A stretch of 64,000 nucleotides of DNA from Pyricularia pennisetigena (taxonomy: Eukaryota > Ascomycota > Sordariomycetes > Magnaporthales > Pyriculariaceae), in NCBI RefSeq assembly GCF_004337985.1, contig NC_043744.1, positions 188,730 to 252,729 on the forward strand, in the 5' to 3' direction. Shown piece after piece: positions 31,898-44,120 of this stretch (position 1 is its first letter; every line of letters starts with the position of its first letter). The notes below the pieces were generated by a model that searched no databases, was not told the origin of the DNA, and was given only the letters and a program-made list of their open reading frames with translations. A program made the position numbers and the translations under genes.

Positions 31898-32580
31898 TTA
31901 AGCGAAACAGGTAATTGCCATAATTCTGTCGAAATTAGGTAAATTCTTTATAATTTTAGCGGTTTTTTTTAGCAATAATAACCTTATATGCCCCAAACGC
32001 CTATACCGTAGAAGGGATTTGTATGCCTGGGTTTTATTATAATTACTAGTAATTCCGTTTTCTTTAGGGTTTAACCAACCGTCCGTAATTCGTTTAAATC
32101 CCAAAAGGCGGTAATTTACAAGGGCTTTTTTCAAGTCCGATAATAAAGGAGGTTTTAACGACGGATTTTTTATATGGGAAACCCCCTTTTTTCGGAAATA
32201 ATTCTTTTTATATTAGGTTATATAAAAGGGTAACCTAACGGTTTGCCAAGTTTACAGGGCCCAGTTTTACGTGGATTTTCAGTGCTTTTACCGCTAAGCT
32301 TTTGCGTTATAGGTAAACTTACGGCTATTTCCGTATTTTATTTGGGATTTAGCTTTTCCGTTACCGTGCTTTTTTCCAGTTCCGAATCGATGTAAATTTT
32401 ATGATCCTCGTAATTTTCGGGATTTTTATTATTTAGTTCTATTGCCAACGGGGCTGCGTAACCTTTTATAACCCCTTCTAAAGCCATGTTTAAAACGGTG
32501 CTATATTCACCTATTATACAGGCGTAATTGGAAATTTCTGGTATATTTCGAAAAAGGACATCCCACCTTTTAACTTCCAA
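31898..32580 (-). pseudogene. Copia #3a protease-integrase linker and integrase N-terminus
   Basis: 32580-32338 reads ISNYACIIGEYSTVLNMALE and NPENYEDHKIYIDSELEKST, matching 9340-9555 and 50570-50790. 32134-31898 reads GFKRITDGWLNPKENGITSN and YRRLGHIRLLLLKKTAKIIK, the zinc-binding pre-integrase motif (H of HRRLGH changed to Y). Confidence 0.75.
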
Positions 32581-32639
32581 ATAAAACGAATACTAAACGG
32601 TATTTAAACGTCCTTAGGTTTTCCGATCTTTCTTATACA

Positions 32640-34355
32640 AGGTATTTTTTGAAAATACGCCGCCTATATTATAATGTATAAAACTATTAACGATATGTGT
32701 TCTAAACGAGGGCATATATAAAACGTTATTTAGTATAACCTTTTTAAATTCGTCAGCTGTTTGGCCGTAACGGGTTTGTATTTTCATAGTTCCGGCGCTT
32801 ATAAACCTCCTAGGGCCACCTCCGGTACCGATTTGGACTTTAAAACCGGGGGTATGATAGGTAAAAGTTGCTTATTTGCAAAAATATAGTGCGTATTACC
32901 TATTTATACAGGATAGGGTAACCTAGTTTCCAAAGTTTAAATGCTCATCTTACGCGGCGTCCAGGTTTCGTTTTCACTCTGAAATTAGGTGCTAAAGCTT
33001 GTGGTTTTAACGTTTTACCGGTATAATCGGGTCTCGAATCCGATTCCGAATTTAATTTTATAATTCCGCTAACAGCGGAATTAACCTCCTGTTCCAGGGC
33101 GTTATACGATGCGTCTTCGTTAACGTTACCAAAGAATAAACACGTAAATGATTCGAAATCTATGGAAATTATACACGTTCCAGCGGTTCATTCATTGGAG
33201 GATGATTTAGTATTTTTTGCAAGAGCAGAATCGGAATTAGAGTTTTTACACTTTTTTCGTTTAAAGGTATTTTCCTGCCCATTATTTTCCTTTTTAGCGC
33301 CTTTTTTAACGTTTTTTACCCGATTTTCGACCTTCAAGCCTATAATAAACGGTTTAAGCCGCTATAAAGCTGGAAATCGAATTTTCGGATATCAGGTCCG
33401 CCATAAGGTATTGCAAATTTAGCTTTTCCGAATTTTGGCCTATAGCCTGCAGGGCCCGTTAGGTATTGCGTTGGTGTTTGGTCTAAATAGGAAATATCCC
33501 CTTTAGGGCCCGTGAATACTGATTTTGTACATTGACGGGGTTAATTTGCACGTTGGTACTCGCCAATTTAGCTACCAGTAAATTAAAACGGCTGTTTATT
33601 TTAGGTATTAATCTTTTAAAAATTCGAAAAATTTAAAGCGTGAAATTCCCGATATAGCGAATTTCGCCTCATTTTAAGTGCAACGGAATAATTATTTTCC
33701 AGGGGTTTATAAGCCGCTACGGGGCTGGAATACCATGCAATGCATTTTAAAAGTTTTTTTGGTTAAATTGTTTTTTGTAAGTTATAATAGGAATAATTGC
33801 TCTTATTCCGGCAGGGCATAACCAATTTCAGAGTTGGAAAAAGGTTCCGCTGCTTTTATAGCCCCCAATTGCACTATTAACGCCTGTCTCTATAAATCGT
33901 AGTTATTAACTGTTAATTATGCCGCTGTTCAATTGGCTGCGCGCATGAAAAATGCTGCCGACTGCGCTTAATGTGCGGTCGCAGGGCCTATATAAGGCCT
34001 GTTCTTAACATTAACCCCTACTAATTTACAATTTTCGGGCAAAGAAATACCAGTTTGGATACTTTTTTACTTGGCCCATTGTTTAAAATTAGGTTATTAA
34101 ATGGATTAGGGGGTGCCGTAACGGGTTTAACATCCGAATTACCATCAAAATTAGTGGAATAACCGCTTTTCAGGGCCAATAAGGCAATTAACTGCTAAAT
34201 TATCCTTTGAAATTAATCCATTTGCGTAATTAACGCTTTTAATTGCAGGTTTGGGGCCTGTAATTTAGCGGTTAAAACTTCGTTAAAACTGGATTTAGGC
34301 CCCCTATTTGTTGGAATTGGGCCTGAAAGGCCCGATATGGGCCTATTTTCCACTA
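32640..34355 (-). pseudogene. gag: Copia #3a gag and protease
   Basis: gag starts near 34355, where ATG is GTG, followed by ENRPISG-like sequence as in copia #1. The Lys-rich gag tail maps to about 33290. Protease landmarks (GTGGGP, VILNNVLYMPSFRTHIVNSF) lie at 32830-32680. The frame has many stops and is interrupted by the 100-bp element. Confidence 0.65.
33911..34010 (-). repeat. 100-bp LTR-like mini-element, copy 2
   Basis: Inverted copy of 2933-3032 with five differences, TGTTAA...TTAACA ends, and a perfect TTAAC duplication (33906-33910, 34011-34015). It is inserted in copia #3a gag; the empty site is visible in copia #1 near 7950 and copia #2 near 49190. Confidence 0.85.
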
Positions 34356-35110
34356 TAGGGTAGCCTGAATTATAATTGCAATTCGCTAATTTTATAGTTA
34401 TAATTAACTAACCTAGTCGCCTAAGGGTAAATACCCTACTAAATCTAGGATTAGCTATACCGTTTATCTTTTAATGGTTATAGGCCTATAATTGCCAATT
34501 ATAGGGTTTATTGCTATTTTCAGCGGTTAAAATCCACTAAAAACACAGGGTTAGAGTCCCTGAAATCTGCCATTAATGGGTGCCCTGGTATTAATGTAAT
34601 CCAGGTGCACGTAACGAGTTCAATTCGTCAAGTGGGTGCAGGGTAATGAGCCAATTAACGTACTTCCGCTAATGGGTTTAGGGGCTATTGTGAACCCTAT
34701 TAAACGCACTAGGAAAAGGTTTTGTGGGCTATTAGCGAACGAATACAGAGGTTTTTGGCCCTGATTCGCTAACGTGAGCCCTACTTAAATTTGAGCCAAT
34801 TACGGTGGCGTGCACGATCCACAAAAACCACACCAAAAAAAATTTGGATTTGCAATGAAAGCGATCGCTACAGTACTTAAAAGGGCTTAAGTCGAACGCT
34901 AATTTTTAGCGATCCCCACTGTAAATACAGGGGGTTAGGTGCTGAATTAGCGCCTAAAACCAACAATTTTGCATAAAAACAGCAATATCTTCGTCAATAT
35001 AGGTGTTGTAAAAATGCGACAATAACCAAAATAAAGCCTAAATTTCAGGTTTTCTAGCGATGCAAAATGCATTTTGGTGCATAAGCTAAAATCTCTCCGG
35101 GCTTATAACC

Positions 35111-35339
35111 TGTTAACAATATGGGGTGCTAACAGGGGTTAAGGTATTAGCCTAATTGCGGCGTGGTGCTAATTGCGCTATAAAAACCTATAATTACAGG
35201 GTTAAAATGCATTAAGTGCACTAAAATTGTTCAGTTAAATGGTTCTTTCATTGTGGGGTGAATAATTTAGATTCATTAGTGAGGGAAACTTTGCCTTGCC
35301 TACTTATATACTCTCCGACATCGAAATGGGGGTCCGCAC
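35111..35339 (-). repeat. Copia #3a 5' LTR, part 1
   Basis: Inverted LTR sequence from TGTTAA (35111, the LTR 3' end) to GGTCCGCAC. It is then interrupted by R-unit #3 and resumes at 36733. Confidence 0.88.
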
Positions 35340-36723
35340 TAGTCTCAGGGCTCATCCTCAAGGCCCAGAGCTCCACAATTGATCCACTTCGTGGCACAAT
35401 TGCGGTTTTGCAATGTGCCTGTGGGTCCATCCAAAAAACGCTCTGGCTCAGGTCTGAGGACAACTTGTCGATTTTCGCCGCTTATGGCGGTATTTTCGTT
35501 AATTCAGCGACCGATACTCCGTTATAAAAAAATAAATAAAAATCGTAAAAATAAGCGGCTTGTACGTTAAAAATAGCATTTAGTACCGCTATTTAGAACG
35601 ATTTAATTTATATTTTTATATATATAATTGGGCGAATTTGCTTGGCCCTACCCTTAATCCGCTTATGGCGGTACTATTTTTTCGATTTTATTTCGATTCT
35701 CGAATGCTTTTTATATTACTTTTATTTGTTAACTTAGTTTTAACCTTTTTATAGGTGGGGGATAGTATACGTACTAGTACCTGTATACCAGATTTTCATA
35801 TATATAACTAATTATATAAACCGTCAAATAAGCGCATAGGTAAGGTAAATATAATTTTGTATAAAGTTTACAATCGAAACGCTGTTCTTTTTTGCCAATT
35901 TTGGCGATAATAACACTTAGATGCCAGGGATTGGATAACGTATATATATAAGCGTCCTCGTGGATTCCGCTTTATAATATCGGTTTTAATAGTTTTTCTT
36001 TAAAACAAATGGTAAAATTACACTGTTTTTATATTCCTTATATTATTATATAAAATACAAATGGTAAAAAAAGCGTTGAATAACAATTATATATAATAAT
36101 ATATAGTTAATGCTATATTAGAGCGTGTTTCGAGTATATATACAATTGGGCGATTTAACAAGCTCTTTAATCAAATGTTTATTAAATGAAAGATATTGAG
36201 ATAATATTTATTTAAGCGGTAATCGCATGCACTTTCCACCGCCGCGCGAGTTTCAAAGTCGGTTTTATAATAGTAGACTTTCTTTGTATGAAATATGATT
36301 GCTTAAAACAATAAATTAAAAATAATAGGATATATTGAAAATTAAAAAATATTTTCTATATTTAAATATCTATATATTTGAAGGAGATATACCAACGGCC
36401 CCTGCTTGAAAAAAATATAAAAAATTCATTCATTGCAACGCAGGTTACCTTATACTTTTACGACTTTTATTAATTTATTTATTCGAATATTCAATTGTAT
36501 ACAGTGGTTATATTATTGGTATTACGTATGCAGTGCATGCACAGTGCGAAAACAGTATAAATACCCGCCATAAACGGGTAAAATCGACAAGTTGTCCTTA
36601 GATTAGAACGAGCGCGATCCTTTCGGCCAATGCAATTGGTCGAAAAACCATGTGGTTTAAAGGTATATGGGGCGTTCGGTCCCTACTACGAAGCAATGGG
36701 GTTTAGTCTAAGCATTAAGAGTA
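35340..36723 (+). mobile_element. R-unit #3, 1384-bp TIR element
   Basis: It begins TAGTCTCAGGGCTC and ends AAGAGTA. A perfect 9-bp duplication GGTCCGCAC (35331-35339 and 36724-36732) lies within the copia #3a LTR, whose uninterrupted form is seen in copia #1. It is shorter than R-unit #2 through internal deletions. Subterminal hairpin motifs at 35470-35495 and 36565-36585 are kept. Confidence 0.88.
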
Positions 36724-37084
36724 GGTCCGCACCCCAAAAAACGTTCCGGTACCGCACACGATTTTTCGAAAACTTATTTTGGATGGGTTTTGAAAAAAAC
36801 ACCATTATTTCCATATAAATAATTTTTAAGTTCAAACTAATTTGTTAATTCGGTGAAATTTTTATCCCGGGGATAGGATAGTTAGCTCGTAAATAAAGGG
36901 TGGGTGTTAAACCCGGTAAAGGGTAAACCCCATTCGCTAACATTTTAAATCGCAATTCCTGCAATATATAAAATATAATGGATAATCCCACAACCCCGAC
37001 AGCCCCATTTTGGCATTATCTACTATGGCTTATATATAAATAAAAATGGACCAATTATATGCTAAATAACGCATATAATTAATA
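36724..37084 (-). repeat. Copia #3a 5' LTR, part 2
   Basis: It continues the LTR after the R-unit and ends ATATAATTAATA at 37084, corresponding to TGTTAGTTATAT on the - strand with RIP changes. It abuts a second LTR fragment, so copia #3a appears to have inserted into another copia LTR. Confidence 0.8.
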
Positions 37085-37322
37085 AAACGATTTCTGGGTT
37101 CGCACTAATTTGTTAATTTGGTAAAATTTTTAACCCGGTACAGGGTGGCTAATTTGTAGGTACAGGGTAGGTGTTTAACCCGGTATAGGGTAAACCCCAT
37201 TCGCTAACCGTTGAATCGCAATTCCCGGAATATAAAATATAGAGGAAAATCCGACCACCCCGACAGCCCCACTTCGGCACTATCTATTATAGCTTATATA
37301 TAAATAAAGGTAAACCCGTTAC
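37085..37322 (-). repeat. Copia #3b 3' LTR, left part
   Basis: Inverted LTR sequence from AAACGATTTCTGGG onward. It is interrupted by GypB at GTTAC and finishes at 44581-44606 (ends ATATAATGAACA). Its outer end is missing at 37085. Confidence 0.8.
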
Positions 37323-37777
37323 TGTTACGATCAAGGTATCGGGTAACCTGTTCTTAGGGTAAAGTACAGTGGGTTGAAGCAATTGAGCGTCTTAACTGGG
37401 TAACTGGGGTTCTTAATAACTGGGGTGAAATTATAATCGTTTTCAAGTAAATATTGAGGTTAACTAGAATTTGATTGCTACTAAGCAATCCTAAAATCGA
37501 ATTTATCTATATAGTAATGAGCGTGCCTTATATAGACTATATTCCGAATGTAATCTCCCTTAATTTGTCACAGATCGCAAAAATCACTTCGCCTGATCTG
37601 TTGTAATCTTTTAAAAATCATTAAAATCACCTTTTTGGCGATCACGTGGCGTTACGTGACTTTTCTTTTAAATAATCGATGTTTTATTGTCGGCGATTTC
37701 TTTGGGCGAATATCGTTAGGAAGGGTGTAACCCCGCCTGGCCTTATTGGTACCGACCCATTTTATCTGGTCGTAATA
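37323..37777 (-). repeat. GypB 3' LTR
   Basis: 455 bp, TGTTACGATCAAGG...GGTCGTAATA on the + strand. It pairs with 44121-44575. Confidence 0.92.
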
Positions 37778-37780
37778 TCA

Positions 37781-37796
37781 GGTTTCCCCTTTTTTA
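37781..37796 (-). promoter_or_regulatory. GypB polypurine tract
   Basis: On the - strand AAAAAAGGGGAAACC directly precedes the 3' LTR, the expected plus-strand primer. Confidence 0.7.
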
Positions 37797-37980
37797 GCTA
37801 AATCCCTTTGGCCTTTAAATAGTTTATACTCCCCTAATCCTTGTTTTTATTTCCATGTTTTTTTTTTGTTAACTTTTTTGCGCCATATTTAATCGCGTAA
37901 CCAAATTAAAATTTGGTCGTTCGTCGACAAAACGTCGCCACGTTTTCCTTTTTTCCCTATTATCGACCGACATTATCGAA

Positions 37981-38862
37981 ATGCCTTCCTGCAGTCCCTG
38001 TTATGCTAAAAGCGTAACATTTTATCAGGTGTTTCCGCAGGATTTTGCTCGTTATATGGAATGCGTTCGTTCCAACCGTTTTGGTTACGACGTATTAGGT
38101 TTATCCGCTGTTTAAATCCGTTATATTGGTTATTAATATTCGAAACTGGATGCGGAGGTTAAAACGTTTAAAAAGCAAATTCACGCGCAATAGGCGAAAT
38201 TGCTTCGTTTGCGAAAACAAAAAAAACTGTGGTTTGAAAAAATAATGCGAACTATATTTCGCGGGATTAATAATTTGGAGGAATTGGATCGCGTGGAACG
38301 TAAAGAGGCAAAACAGGAAAAACGGCGGCGATCGTCCGAAATTTTTCCTAAAATATTACTCGAATCGTTTTTTCCGGATTCCAATTTTATTTGGGATTCG
38401 ATTTTCCCGATGGGTTTTTTAAATCCTTTTTTGTTGGATAAAATAAATGTTTTTGCGCAATATTTGGTCGGTAAATTGTTTTTATCCGTGTGTTTTGGTT
38501 TATTGGTATATATTAATCGTTTTTTTGTAAATTCGTTTAGTGGTATAGTTTCGAATCCTGGCCGATCCTTAGCTTTTGGGAATAGTAAATGGTGCTTTTT
38601 TAGGTCGTCCTTTTTTTTTTGGCTAATTTGCTCGCAAATCCAATTCCTGGTAGTATTAACGGAGTGGTTCCTGGCAATTTTGGAGGTGGTTAAAGGGTTC
38701 CCAAGTGTTTTTTTCGTGTCCGTAGTTTTCCCATTTAACAAAGTATTTTGTTTTACCGTGGTTGCGTCTATAGTCCAATATTCGTTCGACGTCGTATATT
38801 TCTTCCTCGTCGATTTCAATTATTTTTTGTATATTAGTGCCGGGTGGTGCTGGTTCCAATAG
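37981..38862 (+). pseudogene. Antisense reading frame in GypB: Cys motif plus coiled coil
   Basis: The frame opposite to the element starts with ATG at 37981: MPSCSPCYAKSVTFYQ, then ARYMECVRSNRFGYDVLG, SKLDAEVKTFKKQIHAQ, and from 38200 LLRLRKQKKLWFEKIMR and NLEELDRVERKEAKQEKRRR. The order is an N-terminal CxxC...CxxS region, then a charged helix likely to form a coiled coil. Three RIP stops lie before 38200, and the frame is then open to 38862, the last part overlapping Pol. The helix pattern looks like small fungal proteins I associate with gypsy elements from memory, without a family name. The real C-terminus is unclear; after about 38345 the composition turns hydrophobic and may be the shadow of Pol. 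Confidence 0.5.
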
Positions 38863-39810
38863 TAATACGTGGAACGTTGGGTGGATTTTTATAATTCCTG
38901 GTAATAATAATTTGTAATTAGTTTCGCTAATTTTTTTATCGATTTTAAAAGGTCCAAATTTTTTATAATTAAATTTGCTGTTTGGTCGTTGTGTTTTAAT
39001 ATTGCGTCGAATAAAGTAAACGCTATTTCCCTCCTGGAAGGATGGTCCCTTTATCCGATATTGGTTAGCGTATTTGGTCATTTTTTTTCGTACGAATTCC
39101 AATTTTTGTTGGAGTTTTCGGTGGAGTTTTCGTAATTCGCTTGCTTGTTTATCGGTTCGTGGGGCCGTAGTCGTGGTTTTTGGTTTTCCATATACCGTAG
39201 GGTTAAATCCGTAATTGGCATAAAACGGGGTTGTTTTGGTATTTTTATTTTTTAAGCTGTTGTATGCGAATTGTGCTATGGGTAATAACCGTACCCAGTT
39301 ATCCTGCTTGTGGTTTATATAGCATTTTAGGTATTGTTCCAATATTTGGTTTGCTCGTTTTATTTATCCATTTGTTTGTGGGTGGAATATTGTAAATAAT
39401 TTGTGGTTAGTTCCTAGTTATTCCATTAAAAATTTCCAGAATTTTAATGTAAAAAATTTATTTTTGTCCGTAATAATATTTTCTGGAAATCCGTGGTTAT
39501 TGACAATTATTCGTAGGAATATATAAGCGATTTTTTCGGCGTTGCTACTTTCCTTATAAGGTAGGAAATAGGCGTATTTAGTAAATTTATCCACTATAAT
39601 TAATATGTTATCGTATTTAGTTTTAGTAAGTGGTTTTTCGGAAGGTGGTAATTTGACGATAAAGTCTATTATAATGGTTTACCAGGCCTTGTTAAGGGTT
39701 GGTAAAGGTTGTAAAAGCCCGTAAGGCTTGTGTTTGGCGGATTTGTTTTTTGCGCAAAGTTCGCAGTTTTTAATAGTTTTTCGTACTTTTTATCGTGTTC
39801 CTTTAAAATT
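38460..39810 (-). pseudogene. GypB integrase core, C-terminus and chromodomain
   Basis: The core reads IIIDFIVKLPPSEKPL (Asp), GFPENIITDKNKFFTLKFW (Asp) and FHPQTNG followed by a stop and IKRANQ, where the catalytic Glu is Lys (family QTERxNQ). 39342-38656 is open over 228 codons: PIAQFAYNSLKNKNTKTTPF, QEGNSVYFIRRNIKTQRPN, IHPTFHVLLLEPAPPG, then a chromodomain with YDVERILDYRRNHGKTKYFV and KWENYGHEKNTWEPF. It keeps the YFVKW and TWEP landmarks. A tail with KKKGRPKKAPF, an AT-hook-like motif, follows past a stop. Confidence 0.88.
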
Positions 39811-40450
39811 ATAATGCTGTTTTAACCGTTTCCATATTTTGGAAATCCCTTGGTGTCCGTGAACTTTGCTTTCGTGGATTTTCCGTATTTCCTTTAGTGT
39901 AATTACCGTATTGGTCGTTATAAAATTTCGGTAAGCTGGTAAAAGGTTTCCGTTATCGTTTGCCGTAAGGATTTTCCGTGTTTCCTCGGGTATTATATTT
40001 TCATAATTTGGTCTTTTGCTAAAGGCGTCGGCCCTGCCATTTTCTATTCCTTTTCGGTAAATAATTTTAAAATGGAATTTTGATAGGAATTTTGCCCATT
40101 TAATTTGTCGTTTATTTAACACCTTGCTGGTGGTAAAATGGGTTAAATTTTTATGGTCCGTGTAAACTAATATTTCGTATTTAATTCCGGATAATTATGG
40201 TTTCCATTTTTCAAATGCTCGGATAATAATTATAAATTTTTTATTATGGATTTGGTAATTGAATTTTGGTCCATATAATTTTTGTAAAAAAAAGGCGCAA
40301 AGGTGCAGGTGTCCTTTTTTATTTCGTTGGTTAAATTGTCCTCCGATTACGTAGTTGGATACGTCGGTTTCGATTTCGAAGGGTTTCGTTGGGTTTGGTA
40401 TTTTAAGGATCGGTTTTTATGTTATTGCATCTCGTAATTGTTCGAAAATT
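39790..40450 (-). pseudogene. GypB RNase H and integrase zinc domain
   Basis: The frame reads FEIETDVSNYVIGGQFNQ (family etDASdyAiGavLsQ), EILVYTDHKNLTHFTTS and KRQIKWAKFLSKFHFKII, ending GRADAFSKRP. The integrase zinc-binding domain follows: HESKVHGHQGISKIWKRLKQ with CELCAKNK downstream. The Ala of DAS is Val here. Confidence 0.85.
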
Positions 40451-41229
40451 TGCTGTATTTATTCCGTCCATTGGAATTTTAAATCCTTTTTGGTTATATT
40501 GGTCAATGGGGTGGCGATCGCGCCGTAACCCTTAATAAATTTTTTGTAAAAGTTCACGAATCCAAAAAATGCCCGAACGTTTTTTACGTTTTGTGGTTGG
40601 GGCCATTCCCTTACTGCTTGGATCTTTAATTTTTCCATCCTAATTTTTCCAGGGGCGATAATATATTTTAGGAAATTAATTTGTTTGCTGTAAAAAATGC
40701 ATTTTTCGGGTTTAATTAAAAGTTTAGCGTTTTATAACTTTTGTAAAACTGTGTGGACGTGTTTTTTGTGTTCTTCCAACGTCTTGGAAAAAATAAGGAT
40801 ATCGTCCAGGTAAATAACGACAAAAATGTCTAAATATTCCCTAAAAACGTGGTTAATTATAGTTTAAAAGGTTACGGGGGCGTTGGTAAAACCGAAAAAT
40901 ATTACCAAGTATTCGTAATATCCTCGTCTGGTGCGAAATGCTGTTTTCCATTCCTCGCCTTCCTTTATACGGATTAAATTATATGCTTTTTTAAGGTTTA
41001 ATGTCGTAAACCATTGTATTTGGTAAAACATATTTCGAAATTTTCCTATTAGTGGGAGCGGGTAGCAATTTTTTATTGTAATATCGTTTAATTGTTTGTA
41101 ATCCACGCATAATCGTAATTTTCCGTTCTTCTTTGGTACGAAAAGGATTGGGTATCCTATTGGTAATGTCGATGGTTTAATGTAGCCTTTTTTAAGGTTT
41201 TCCGCGAAATATTCGTTTAAAACCTCCAT
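40450..41229 (-). pseudogene. GypB reverse transcriptase
   Basis: 41229-40864 is open: GYIKPSTLPIGYPILFVPKK, LRLCVDYKQLNDITIKN, TTLNLKKAYNLIRIKEGEEW and FFGFTNAPVTF. The active site YLDD is intact at 40812-40801 ([18 protein letters not shown]). VREWPQPQNVKNVRAFFGF and NFYKKFIKGY follow. The Asp of LDLxxAY is Asn (LNLKKAY), a RIP-type change. Confidence 0.9.
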
Positions 41230-42800
41230 TTATGTCGGATTTAAACCGTATATTTTGTGGAATTTTGGTTGGGTTCCTTTTTTCAATGGTATTTCGTGGT
41301 CGAACGGACTGTACTCGGGTAATCTTATTTCGAATTTTTGGCTAAATAGTCGTATATAATTTTGGTATTTTTCTGGGATTTTGCCGTTTTTGGTCTGTTC
41401 CTTCGTGGTTTATATTATATAATTGGATCGGTTCTGGCCTGTAAATAGTCGTTTTTTTTCCGATATTGGCTCCGGGGTTGGTCGTCCTCCCTATAGGTAC
41501 GCCATTTGCTTTATTTGGTCCTTCCGTACCCTATATTTCCTGTATAAACCCTGCTGTATTGGAAATCGTTTAGTAATTAGGTGCTTTTCCCATTAAATTT
41601 AGCCTGTAATCCAATCTATCCGGGGGTTGCTCCTTTTGAGCCAAAGAATTCCTAAAATCATGTTTTTGTTCCCTATTTCCGTAATATCCAAAATGATTTA
41701 TTCTTTTCGTCCATAATTTTCCATCCAAAGGTGTACGGTTTCTGTTTCGATGGTGCCGTTCCCGTATAAAACTGCCTTTCCTTTTACGGTTTATAATCGA
41801 TATGGTTTTTCCTTTTGTCGCCAAAATATTCGTCGTTTTTTCACGATTTTTGGAAAAATATAATTGTTTTATGCTCCGCTATTAAGGAGCGTTCGTATGG
41901 GTTTTCCATTAAGTCGTATATTTAGGAATATATGTTCGTGTGTTGCCTTCGTAGCTTGCGTGGCGTTCAGGGTTCTTTATTCCGTTTTTGTTGCTGCCGT
42001 CTGGTACCCTATACCGTCTGGCTGTCCTAATTTTTTGGCTTGCTGGATTCGCGTCGTGGGTCCTTATTTTTCTTATTTCGGGGCGTATGGTTGTTTTTAA
42101 CGTTGACTTTATTAAATCGGTGCCCTGTTGGTGCAGGCGTTTTTCGTGCGTTTATGGGTATTTCGTTGTTTTTAACGTTGGGGTTCCACACAATTCTGGT
42201 TATGGGTGCGGGTCCTGGTTATCGTGATTTCGTTTTGTGCCATACCTGTGTTTTGGCTAATATATGTATTTTGCAAATGTTTCGGGTGCATTCGTACCAT
42301 GGGAATTATCTTTGGTTATAATATACCATAGGGTAATCGTCACAAAGGGTAAAAATTACCGCTGGTTCGGTGTTAAATCTTATTTTAATTTCCCAATTAG
42401 GTAATTTAATGGTGGTATATATTTCGTGGATACCTGTTGTTTTGCGTCGTCGTGGGAAAAAATCGTGGACTATCTTTCTGCTAAAATGCAGTCCGCAGTT
42501 GTTTCGAAAACATTTTACCTAAAAAATTTTTATATGTTTGGGATATTTGGTATCCAAAATTGGGTGGTTTCCGAAGGTTGGATCGATTAATCCTATGGGG
42601 TTTTATATCTGTATTCGAAATAATATTCCGGGAAATTGCACTAATTGGTCGTCTCGGTATAAGTCGATAAGTTTTTTCTCATATATATAGGGGTTATTTT
42701 CCTTTGCTGCACTATATAAGTCTGAAGATATAGTTTTTTCTTCGCTAAATTCGTTTTTTAACTCGTTATTAAATTCGTCCGTTGGGGCTTGTTGGATCAT
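41230..42800 (-). pseudogene. GypB Gag-Pol linker and protease region
   Basis: The - strand stays partly readable (APTDEFNNELKNEFSEEKTI at 42800-42730, KLPNWEIKIRF at about 42390, HEIPLKKGTQPKFHKIYGLN at 41310-41255, the usual start of RT). By position the protease lies here, but no DSG/DTG active site is recognisable. Open frames on the + strand (41864-42321) look like shadows. Confidence 0.5.
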
Positions 42801-43169
42801 CCGGATGCGGTGGGTTTATCCCAATAATTTTGGTTCTAATTTTTCTAAAGTATCTAATTCCGTAGGTTCGGGTAATTTGGCGTTTTGCCTGCGTAATTGT
42901 GCCGGTGGTCTGGTTTTAATGGGTACACGGTCTCCTACTGCTAAGGTCCGAATATTTTTAAATTTTTGTGGGTATTATCCTGCGTCCATTTTTGCGCTAT
43001 TATGGATTATACAATTATCGTCGTAATATATGGTCCAGTTTTTTAAACTATATTAATCCGGTGGTATCTGTTAGTGGGTGGTGGCATTTAATCCTCGTAG
43101 TTTTTTGGAATCGGGGTGTAAATCCGGAATATTTTGGGGATAAAATTTGGCTATATATCCTAGTTTTTC

Positions 43170-44100
43170 GCATTTAAAACATTTGCCACTTTTAGGATCC
43201 TTGCGCGGTTTTTTATATTAGGTCGCGTTAAAATCCATAAATCCGTTATATATTCCGTAGGAAATATTGTATTGGCGAGGCGGTTTAAGGTATTAATATT
43301 TGCGTCCCGTATTAATTTATCGCAAAACTGGCCCCCATACGCTGCGTTTTTCGCGTCGTTCCAATTTCCGTTCGTAAAATCGGTTATCGATTTTAATTGC
43401 TAATTTTACGTACTCGGCTAGGGTATCGGGTCGTTTTTTTTTAACAAATTCGTTTTTAATTTTTTTTTTAAATCCCGTATAAAAGCGTGCCATTAGGGCT
43501 TCGGGGCCCCATAGTAATTTGGCGGTAATTTGTCGAAATTTACTGGCATATTTGGATGCCGATTTGGTTTGGGTAAAGCGTACCAGCTTACGCTTAACCG
43601 TGCGTTCCTCGTCTAGACTGCCGAATGCTCCCCTAAAACATTTTTCGAAATTCTCGTAATCGTCGAAAATGCGGTTAGTTTCAATTTTACGGTTTTTTTC
43701 CTCATCGTAGTCCAAATAATTTCGTAGGATTGGTTCGAACCAGGTAAACGTATCGCCCCTTAATAGCGAAATTGCGTAGGTAACCTTTTCTGCGTTATTA
43801 TCGAAATTGTCTTTATTAAAATGAAAATAGGCCCGGGTTCCCGTAAGGAATCCCTGCAGGGTACCTAAGGTACCATTATAAAATAATGGTAAAAAATATT
43901 TAATATGGTTCCTATTGGTTCGATTAATTTATTCGGTCATTCGTTCCTGGAATTGTCGATTTTTTATTTGGAACGTCGCGACCATTTAACGCAAGGCGTT
44001 AGCGCTGGCCGGAACGTTAATGGTAAAGGGGGTTTAAAAGGTGGTTTTGTTGGAAAACATTGTTTCGGCGATATTATTCGGTATGCTTTAAGGCAAAATA
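43170..44100 (-). pseudogene. gag: GypB gag with damaged zinc knuckle
   Basis: The capsid core reads NAEKVTYAISLLRGDTFTWF then FEKCFRGAFGSLDEERTVKR, ASKYASKFRQITAKLLW, FYTGFKKKIKNEFVKK and PDTLAEYVKLAIKIDNRFYE, the standard retrotransposon gag fold. 43715-43317 is open. Near 43190 the zinc knuckle reads KCFKCEKLGYIAKFYP: the family CxxCxxxGHxxxxC has become C-C-Y-Y, with His and the last Cys lost through RIP-type changes. Confidence 0.85.
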
Positions 44101-44120
44101 TTGAACAGGAGCAATTAAAA

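Larger units (their letters stand above)
31752..35339 (-). mobile_element. Copia #3a, 5' half
   Basis: On the - strand the order is 5' LTR (35111-35339, continuing at 36733-37084), primer-binding site (about 35097-35110), gag (about 34355-33130), protease, and the start of integrase. The sequence is cut at 31752 within ...GGACCGAAA of the integrase core, abutting the GAGACTA end of the large element. The integrase remainder, RT and 3' LTR are missing from this side. A 100-bp element sits in gag at 33911-34010. Confidence 0.85.

Noticed and set aside
38181..38819. 212-codon - strand frame in GypB
   Set aside because: It overlaps the antisense + strand frame and is out of phase with the chromodomain frame; its composition is what the complement of the other two frames would give.
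41864..42321. Overlapping + strand frames in GypB, hydrophobic
   Set aside because: They lie opposite the Gag-Pol linker; the - strand reading has the charged composition expected of the polyprotein.
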